Shown one piece after another: positions 6,162 through 11,897 of a DNA stretch of 23,462 nucleotides (position 1 is the stretch's first letter; each line of letters begins with the position of its first letter). Made by a program: the position numbers and the translations under genes. Origin of the DNA: Candidatus Pacearchaeota archaeon. Its GTDB lineage: Archaea > Nanoarchaeota > Nanoarchaeia > Pacearchaeales > GW2011-AR1. Location: NCBI GenBank assembly GCA_002690445.1, contig NZER01000068.1, positions 1-23,462 of the forward strand, read 5' to 3'. The notes under the pieces were generated by a model. That model did no database searches and was not told the origin of the DNA. It saw nothing but the letters and a program-made list of their open reading frames with translations.

Positions 6162-7358
6162 TTATTTATTAAATGTACTATTTATTAATTGTTTTCCTTT
6201 AAATTTACTATTAATAATCTCAATCTCTTCAAAGATTCCTGCATCTAAACCATCCTGCCAAGTATATCCTTCTGCAATCTCAAAGTATTTAGAAAAGGTT
6301 TTTTTAATTTGTTCTATATCTTCTCCTTCTTTTATTGTTAGATATAATTTTAATTTAGATTTAACTATATCATCATCCTCTATATCACTAAATTCTAATT
6401 TATAATCTCTATCCCCTAATTTATTAATTGCTTGTTCTACTTTATCTTTAAAGACAACTACACCATTAACCTTTATCACATTATCATTTCTACCAATAAT
6501 ATTATATATTCTTTTACCGCAAGAACATATATCACCAAGTAAGAATATATCCCCTGTAGCATAACGTATCAATGGACTATCAGTTGTTAACTTAGTAGCA
6601 ATTAACTCGCCCATGTCTCCTGCTTCTGCATCTTTTCCTTCATCTGTAATAAACTCATAATATAAGTCTTCATCATATGTATGAAAATTATTAGCATCAA
6701 TATATTTACATTGATACATAGAATTCAAAGTTTCTGCCATTCCATATTGCATTACAATTTTTGCATTAGGATAATATTTTTTTATCTGGTTGTCTACTGC
6801 TTTTGATAAACCAGTACCCGCAAGAAGAAACATATCTATATTTTTATAACCTCTTAGGTTGAGCATCTCAATGAGACGTAACGCAATCGATGGGGTTGTT
6901 CTGATAACATTAGATTTCGTCCTCATCAGATGCTCAACGGTATATTCGAGGTCAAATGGGTTTCCTAAAGACACAACGCATCCACTTTTAATAAAGTGTC
7001 GGACAAATATATAAGCCAAACTGTAATTATGGATTATGATTACCCTGTCTTTCTGGGTTTGATTGAGGTAGTAGCTAACCTTTTTAAATCTTTCGGCAGA
7101 CTTCTCTATCTCGTCCTCAGATTGATAAAAACAACCCATCATATCAGAAGTACCAGATGTTACCCTCGCAAACATGCCTTGCGAAGAATTATCTATTCCA
7201 AAATCAATTGCGTTACCCTCGTAGAGTTCTAACAACTTGTTCTTAGAAATAGTAGGAACATCCTTATAATTCGTGAAACTTCTATCACCATACAACTTTC
7301 GATAAAACTGAAAGTTCTCCCTAGCATATGTAATGATATGCTTCAACTCCCTATTCAT
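6162..7358 (-). CDS. PaaK/CapK-like adenylate-forming enzyme (acyl-CoA ligase family)
   Basis: The 398-residue enzyme would activate a carboxylic acid with ATP to an acyl-adenylate and transfer it to CoA or another thiol. Adenylation motifs occur in order: P-loop TSGTSD (67-72), YGMAE (205-209), YATGD (266-270) and GRNDNVIKVNG (289-299), with a Lys-rich KFKGKQ near 385-390 as the candidate catalytic Lys. The CSCGKR segment (278-283) resembles the CxCGR turn of PaaK proteins. It is slightly shorter than the usual 430. It starts 4 nt after the small secreted-peptide gene. Codons in the first 175 residues use more G/C third positions than the rest, which may indicate a mosaic or acquired gene. 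Substrate unknown. Confidence 0.82.
   Translation of the reverse strand: MNRELKHIITYARENFQFYRKLYGDRSFTNYKDVPTISKNKLLELYEGNAIDFGIDNSSQGMFARVTSGTSDMMGCFYQSEDEIEKSAERFKKVSYYLNQTQKDRVIIIHNYSLAYIFVRHFIKSGCVVSLGNPFDLEYTVEHLMRTKSNVIRTTPSIALRLIEMLNLRGYKNIDMFLLAGTGLSKAVDNQIKKYYPNAKIVMQYGMAETLNSMYQCKYIDANNFHTYDEDLYYEFITDEGKDAEAGDMGELIATKLTTDSPLIRYATGDIFLLGDICSCGKRIYNIIGRNDNVIKVNGVVVFKDKVEQAINKLGDRDYKLEFSDIEDDDIVKSKLKLYLTIKEGEDIEQIKKTFSKYFEIAEGYTWQDGLDAGIFEEIEIINSKFKGKQLINSTFNK
6858..6938. repeat. Intragenic imperfect inverted repeat
   Basis: The arms GTTGAGCATCT (6858-6868) and AGATGCTCAAC (6928-6938) are perfect reverse complements. After small bulges they continue with ATGAG (6871-6875) / CTCAT (6922-6926) and ACG / CGT, giving 19 paired bases around a loop of about 39. 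The repeat lies inside the adenylate-forming enzyme gene and encodes VEHLMRT and RLIEMLN. Confidence 0.8.
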
Positions 7359-7362
7359 TATT

Positions 7363-7587
7363 TTAACAGCCCAATTGCGAATACTTTACACCTGAAGCAG
7401 TAGTAATGGTTCTTTCATCAAACTTCTTAACAGGTTTATCATCATTTTCAATAAGAGATTTCATCACAGCATCCTTACTAAATACACTATCAATAAAATC
7501 AGTATCAGCAGCAACTACTCCTATAGCTGAAGCTAATAACCCTCCTGAAATCAAAACTGCAGTAATTTTTTTATTCATCATAATCAT
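7363..7587 (-). CDS. Small secreted peptide precursor with C-terminal cysteine
   Basis: The precursor has 74 residues from the first ATG; the start may instead be 7581 or 7578, because a TATA box at about 7613-7600 predicts transcription starting near 7582. Residues 5-27 form a Sec-type signal peptide (NKKITAVLISGGLLASAIGVVAA) with a likely cut after Ala-Ala. The mature part is about 47 residues, charged, with no other Cys, and ends KYSQLGC. The gene ends 4 nt before the adenylate-forming enzyme, so both are probably made from one transcript. A signal, a modified peptide or a small surface protein are all possible; no family is recognised. Confidence 0.68.
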   Translation of the reverse strand: MIMMNKKITAVLISGGLLASAIGVVAADTDFIDSVFSKDAVMKSLIENDDKPVKKFDERTITTASGVKYSQLGC

Positions 7588-7594
7588 TAATATC

Positions 7595-9076
7595 TTAGTC
7601 TTTATATATATATCTTTTTAAAAACTCTAATCTATCTCCTTTTACAGGATTCCTAATAGGAAACATATTATCAATAGTCTCCCCTTGATTTCCATATATA
7701 TAATCATATTCTCCTTGAATATATACACTTTTTGACCATGGCATAAATGTTAGATAAAATAAAGACTCAACAAAAACAACATTCTGATATTCCTTACATA
7801 AATCACGGGTACTATCCTCAAAATATGCAAAACTATATCCAGGATTAATATCATCCATAGCTTCTGTAAACAAAAAGAACTTTGTCTCTATTTGTGTTTT
7901 TTCTTTCCAAAGTGTATCAAAATTATCCCACTCTTTAGTATGATATGCCCTCTTCATATGCTGTTCATTCTCATTAGCCCAACGGTCTAAATTTCTTTGT
8001 GTAGGATTATGTGAAAATGAATGTTCCATACATCCAATTTCTTCCTCCTCATGGTCTTCATCTGTATTAAAATAATCAATAAGATACCAATTAATTCTAT
8101 CCTCTTCTACAAAAGGACAAAAACAAGATGTAAAAGGCATATCAAAATTTCCATTTCTTTCATAAAAATCTAGAACATCATGAGCAGAACTATCATACTT
8201 TGCCATAAACATATGGCCATACATATCAGCATCAACACCATAAACATAATCATAATAATCGTTGTAACAATTTAACTCTATTAAATAAGAATTAAAATCA
8301 GAAACAGGTATTTGTTCTGCCCTGTTATACTCACTCTGCGGGTCTTTTGATGTATCTATATAATATAAAAATAAATCTTTTGCTATCTCTGGAGTAAGGG
8401 TATACCTTGTATCAACTTCATCAAACGCCCCACAATCTACTTGTTTGTCATGCTCAACAATATATTGTTCTCCTCCTGTTAATATTTTTTCTCTTCTGTC
8501 TAACTCAACTAAAATAGCATATGTGTTTTCTCGAAAATCAACCAATATCTGTTTTAAATTTGTAATTGTTAAAAGTTGCGTGTCTGGCATCATAAAATTC
8601 TCTTCTTTCCCAATTCCTTCTAATGATTTATAAAATCTATCAATATCACTAAGATATGCATGTGCTGTCTTTCTTTGTTGTTGTAATAAATTGTTAGCAG
8701 AAGTTCTCGTAGGATTATTAAAAAACTTTATATGTTTTAATTCACTCTTCTTTAACATTCTTAAAAAATCATCAGGATACAAATCAATATGATTATCTGA
8801 ACAAGACCTAAATTGATTAAAAAAACTATAATCTGAAATAGGTTTAAATTTATCAAATTCTAATTGTTCATAAGTATCTACAGGTGAAAAATATAAAGGT
8901 TCAAACACATTTATATAATAAAATTGTTCTAATTGTTCATCATCAAAATCATGTTGTAAATGTATTTCAATATCTGGTTTTATATTACTTAACATAGCAA
9001 GCAATACAATTCCAATTCCCATCCCAATAAAAAGATACAACTCATGTTTCTTGTCCTTCTTTTTTCTTCTCCCCAT
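7595..9076 (-). CDS. Membrane-anchored protein of unknown function (493 aa)
   Basis: The protein has 493 residues from the ATG at 9076, which overlaps the recombinase stop as TAATG and has GGGAGATG 8 nt upstream; a GTG at 9094 is rejected for that reason. Residues 1-12 are basic (MGRRKKKDKKHE), residues 13-32 form one membrane helix, and the large remainder is probably outside the cell or virion. That part is acidic and rich in Tyr, Phe, Asp and His, with seven or so Cys, including CFCPF. There are no recognisable domains. It is the last gene of the virion operon, so it may be a minor virion or host-envelope protein. Confidence 0.8.
   Translation of the reverse strand: MGRRKKKDKKHELYLFIGMGIGIVLLAMLSNIKPDIEIHLQHDFDDEQLEQFYYINVFEPLYFSPVDTYEQLEFDKFKPISDYSFFNQFRSCSDNHIDLYPDDFLRMLKKSELKHIKFFNNPTRTSANNLLQQQRKTAHAYLSDIDRFYKSLEGIGKEENFMMPDTQLLTITNLKQILVDFRENTYAILVELDRREKILTGGEQYIVEHDKQVDCGAFDEVDTRYTLTPEIAKDLFLYYIDTSKDPQSEYNRAEQIPVSDFNSYLIELNCYNDYYDYVYGVDADMYGHMFMAKYDSSAHDVLDFYERNGNFDMPFTSCFCPFVEEDRINWYLIDYFNTDEDHEEEEIGCMEHSFSHNPTQRNLDRWANENEQHMKRAYHTKEWDNFDTLWKEKTQIETKFFLFTEAMDDINPGYSFAYFEDSTRDLCKEYQNVVFVESLFYLTFMPWSKSVYIQGEYDYIYGNQGETIDNMFPIRNPVKGDRLEFLKRYIYKD
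7600..7616 (-). promoter_or_regulatory. TATA-type promoter for peptide-ligase cassette
   Basis: The element (CTTTATATATATAT on the plus strand at 7600-7613) lies within the last codons of the upstream 493-residue gene and shares its core with the capsid promoters. Distance to the peptide start codons (about 25 nt) suggests leaderless or nearly leaderless expression. Confidence 0.55.
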
Positions 9077-9981
9077 TATTGTTGCATCTCCCACAAATAA
9101 TCAATATTACGTAAACCACTTTGTGTCAAATATCTAATTGTGGTTGCAGGGTCTTTATGGTTCAAAAGGTTCATAAGAACGTGTATATCTTTATATTTTT
9201 CCCAAGCTCTTCGTGCAAAACATCGTCTAAAATCGTGAGTAGCAAAGTCTTTCTTATCTATATTTGCTTTGCTCAATGCTTCCTTTAAATCTCTCCAATA
9301 ATATAAATAATTCTTTTTTACTATACGAGTCTCTATATCCATAGTAGTTGCTAAACTACGAGTTTGAAAACCATCAAGAAATGGGTAGTCTTCCCAACCT
9401 GTTGCAGAGAATAGATATTTCATTACTAATTGTTGACCAATTTTATCGTGTATAAAAATAACATTCCTTTTTCTTCTCTTACCTATAATATTTAAACGTA
9501 ATACCGTTGTACCTTGATATTCTTCTGATACAATATTCTTTCTTGGTGTTCTCAAAACATCTCCAGCACGAATCCCAGTAAGCGTCTGTATTAATGCAAC
9601 AACTCTATGCTTCTCTGAATCTAAATTATTAATAATTTCAATTATCTTATTTTCAGGCAAATGCTTTCTTTCTTGTTTTATATCGTACTTCTTTGGAGGA
9701 ACAATCAATTTCTCAAAGAGACGATTTCTATCTGCAGCCGCTGTAAATTTAAATTCAATAAAAGATTTTAAAACAGAATAATAATGTGTTGCTCTTTTCT
9801 TAATAGAATATTTAATTAAAAAATCATTATAAGATGCAACATCATTTATATCCCTGTCCTCTTTAAAAAACCTCTGTATTACTGCTATGTAATTGTCAAT
9901 AGAGCTTTCTGATAATCGTTTTTTATTTCGTAAGTATTCTTCAAAAAATACAATATCATAGTTACTCGTTGATATGCCCAT
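9076..9981 (-). CDS. int: Tyrosine recombinase / integrase
   Basis: The protein has 301 residues from the ATG at 9981, with GAGG 6 nt upstream; a TTG start at 9999 is less likely. Residues 10-85 form a SAM-like core-binding domain (EYLRNKKRLSESSIDNYIAVIQ). The catalytic domain carries the full set: Arg138 (TGIRAGD), a Lys in GKRRKR (about 168), His249 and Arg252 (HDFRR), His275 (NHKDPATT) and the nucleophile Tyr284 (IRYL). It should therefore cut and rejoin DNA to integrate the viral genome. It lies inside the structural operon, overlapping the upstream gene by 20 nt. No attachment site or tRNA was seen. Confidence 0.93.
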   Translation of the reverse strand: MGISTSNYDIVFFEEYLRNKKRLSESSIDNYIAVIQRFFKEDRDINDVASYNDFLIKYSIKKRATHYYSVLKSFIEFKFTAAADRNRLFEKLIVPPKKYDIKQERKHLPENKIIEIINNLDSEKHRVVALIQTLTGIRAGDVLRTPRKNIVSEEYQGTTVLRLNIIGKRRKRNVIFIHDKIGQQLVMKYLFSATGWEDYPFLDGFQTRSLATTMDIETRIVKKNYLYYWRDLKEALSKANIDKKDFATHDFRRCFARRAWEKYKDIHVLMNLLNHKDPATTIRYLTQSGLRNIDYLWEMQQ

Positions 9982-10621
9982 TTTCATCCTCTTCTTCAAT
10001 TTCTTCTACATCGTCAAGATTATCTTCTATTTCCGTTTCTTCTTGCAATGCTACTCTTGAACTCCCTAGATTATCAAAATCAATCTTGTGACTTCTACCA
10101 GCTAATTCACGCAACTCTTCAATTGTCTTTTTATCAGCAATCTCTTTATATTTTTCAGTTGCAACATCAATATCTGGTTTCTGTCTGAAATCAGGTCTTA
10201 TGAAATAATGGAAATATTGTAATATATCTTTCATTAACATTTCATATTTATTTAATTCATCTGTTATAATATAAACACGTTTAGTACTATATCCATTTGT
10301 TTCACAAAATTCAACCATCTTATCAATACCACTCATAGCAACATCAGTAATATAACATCCTTCTTCCTTTGTTTCCAGATTTAATGTAGCTCTAACTGTA
10401 GGATTGTTTCGTATTAATGTTCTAACATTCTTATAAATTTGTTTTAAAATTCCACGAACTTCCAAAATATCAGGAACACCATATGAAGTATTCAATCTCA
10501 TACTCTTCATATCAAGAAGATAAAAGAGAATAGCCATTCGTTCATTATAAAGAATAGACGAATGACTCTTTATCTCTTGAAATGTATTGAATCCATATCC
10601 TGCTGCTGGAAGTCCTGCCAT
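9962..10621 (-). CDS. Hypothetical soluble protein with acidic C-terminus (219 aa)
   Basis: The 219-residue protein has no signal peptide or membrane helix. Most of it reads as helical, with a basic Arg/Lys core (KQIYKNVRTLIRNNPTVRAT) and a strongly acidic last 25 residues (EIEDNLDDVEEIEEEDEN). The start at 10621 lies 3 nt after the stop of the preceding gene. No family is recognised. A cytoplasmic assembly factor, scaffold-like protein or virion internal protein would fit the position between membrane proteins and the recombinase. Confidence 0.75.
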   Translation of the reverse strand: MAGLPAAGYGFNTFQEIKSHSSILYNERMAILFYLLDMKSMRLNTSYGVPDILEVRGILKQIYKNVRTLIRNNPTVRATLNLETKEEGCYITDVAMSGIDKMVEFCETNGYSTKRVYIITDELNKYEMLMKDILQYFHYFIRPDFRQKPDIDVATEKYKEIADKKTIEELRELAGRSHKIDFDNLGSSRVALQEETEIEDNLDDVEEIEEEDENGHINE

Positions 10622-10624
10622 TGT

Positions 10625-11284
10625 TTAAGGTGCTGGAAACGCTAACTTAATTATTAGTGCTCCTAATAAGATTGCCCCAAAGACTGCCGCAAATAACATA
10701 GCAATTTGTGGAACATTTACATTACCAAATCCTTTCATACGACTGGCAATAACCTTTTCAATTTTCGCATTAATATTATGTGGTATTAAAGCAGTCATCA
10801 TTCCTTTGATTGCTCCAAAATTAACACTAGTTTTTAATGCTTCAATTGTCTCACTTTCTTTTATTTTGTTTGTTGCAATAGCCTCTCTTAAATTAGCCAT
10901 TTGACGTTCATCACGAACTACATATCGTAAATCATCAGCTAACTTCGCAGCTTTAACATTTATACTTGCTCCAAAAGCTGCATCAAAAGGTATTAATACA
11001 TTCTTTGTTTTTTTATCTACATACGTAGAACTGATTATATATGCCCCATAATCCTTATCATTAATTATACCAGCATCTGGTTCTACAGGTTTCCATTCAC
11101 AGAATCTATTATCCTGGAAAAATAATGCTATTGGATGCCCTTTTCTCCATGCTTTAAATTCAACCATAGCATGTGTTTTTTTAGATATAAACACAAGCAC
11201 TACCATTACTAATATAAATAATAAAAAGAACAGGAATGTTAGTCCCATCCATAAATATGTATTTGTTATCCATGCTAATCCCAT
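10625..11284 (-). CDS. Membrane protein with N- and C-terminal helices (219 aa)
   Basis: The 219-residue protein has a membrane helix at about residues 10-34 (WMGLTFLFFLLFILVMVVLV) and another at about 192-214. The middle holds beta-strand-like sequence (AWRKGHPIALFFQDNRFCEW, DYGAYIISSTYVDKK) followed by helices. The basic turn after the first helix suggests that the middle is cytoplasmic or virion-internal. It starts 10 nt after the preceding gene. A role in virion membrane or assembly is inferred from the operon. No family is recognised. Confidence 0.78.
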   Translation of the reverse strand: MGLAWITNTYLWMGLTFLFFLLFILVMVVLVFISKKTHAMVEFKAWRKGHPIALFFQDNRFCEWKPVEPDAGIINDKDYGAYIISSTYVDKKTKNVLIPFDAAFGASINVKAAKLADDLRYVVRDERQMANLREAIATNKIKESETIEALKTSVNFGAIKGMMTALIPHNINAKIEKVIASRMKGFGNVNVPQIAMLFAAVFGAILLGALIIKLAFPAP

Positions 11285-11294
11285 TTTTACCTCC

Positions 11295-11894
11295 CTATCG
11301 TCTGCCTAACAATCTTTTAAAGAAGCCCTCCTTATTGCCTCCAAATCTTGCATCTTCAGAAATTTGTCTTTGTTCTGAAAACTGTGACTGCAGCATCACT
11401 CGTTCATTCTTCTGGTTTCCTCCTTGGAAACCTAATGCCCTATCTAATTTTGTATCAAACACATTTCTTGTTAATGTAAATTCTAATTCCTTATCAAATG
11501 TGTAATCATAATACGGTGTACTATTTAATATATCAATCTTTACAATATCAAAAGCCATTAGCTTTTGTAACTTTCTTTCTTTATCTAAAAAAGTTAATAC
11601 ATTATCTTTATTAAAAACCCACCAATTTTTCTTTTTTAATGCTTTTGGAACACCATCATCTGTTAACATAACTTCAGCAAATCCAGACCCCATATTTATT
11701 GGAACATCTGGAACTCCAACACCTTGTAATTGTTCATCTGAAAAAGGATTTGGTTGCCCAGGATACATACCTTGTGGTAATTCTTCTGGTGCTTCCATAG
11801 GCATCTGATTAGCCATTTGTTGTTGCATTAACATATTTTCATCTGGTGTTTTCTGTTGTTGTTCTCCCCATACTTTATATTTATCAAAATCCAT
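11295..11894 (-). CDS. Hypothetical protein with Gln/Met/Pro-rich N-terminus (199 aa)
   Basis: The 199-residue soluble protein has a low-complexity N-terminal 65 residues rich in Gln, Met and Pro (MLMQQQMANQMPMEAPEE), likely flexible. Residues 70-160 appear folded (WWVFNKDNVLTFLDKERKL, then an FTLTRNVFDTKLDRALG segment). The tail is basic and ends FFKRLLGRR, which could contact DNA or a membrane. It lies 3 nt after the beta-helix gene and 10 nt before the two-helix membrane protein gene. No family is recognised; a virion-internal or assembly role is plausible. Confidence 0.75.
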   Translation of the reverse strand: MDFDKYKVWGEQQQKTPDENMLMQQQMANQMPMEAPEELPQGMYPGQPNPFSDEQLQGVGVPDVPINMGSGFAEVMLTDDGVPKALKKKNWWVFNKDNVLTFLDKERKLQKLMAFDIVKIDILNSTPYYDYTFDKELEFTLTRNVFDTKLDRALGFQGGNQKNERVMLQSQFSEQRQISEDARFGGNKEGFFKRLLGRR

Positions 11895-11897
11895 TTT

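Noticed and set aside
6996..7232. Plus-strand open frame inside the adenylate-forming enzyme gene
   Set aside because: It is antisense to a gene with clear adenylation motifs and reflects the locally higher GC, with no promoter or ribosome site of its own.
9077..9094. GTG at 9094 as start of the 493-residue protein
   Set aside because: The GGGAGATG ribosome site and the TAATG overlap both point to the ATG at 9076.
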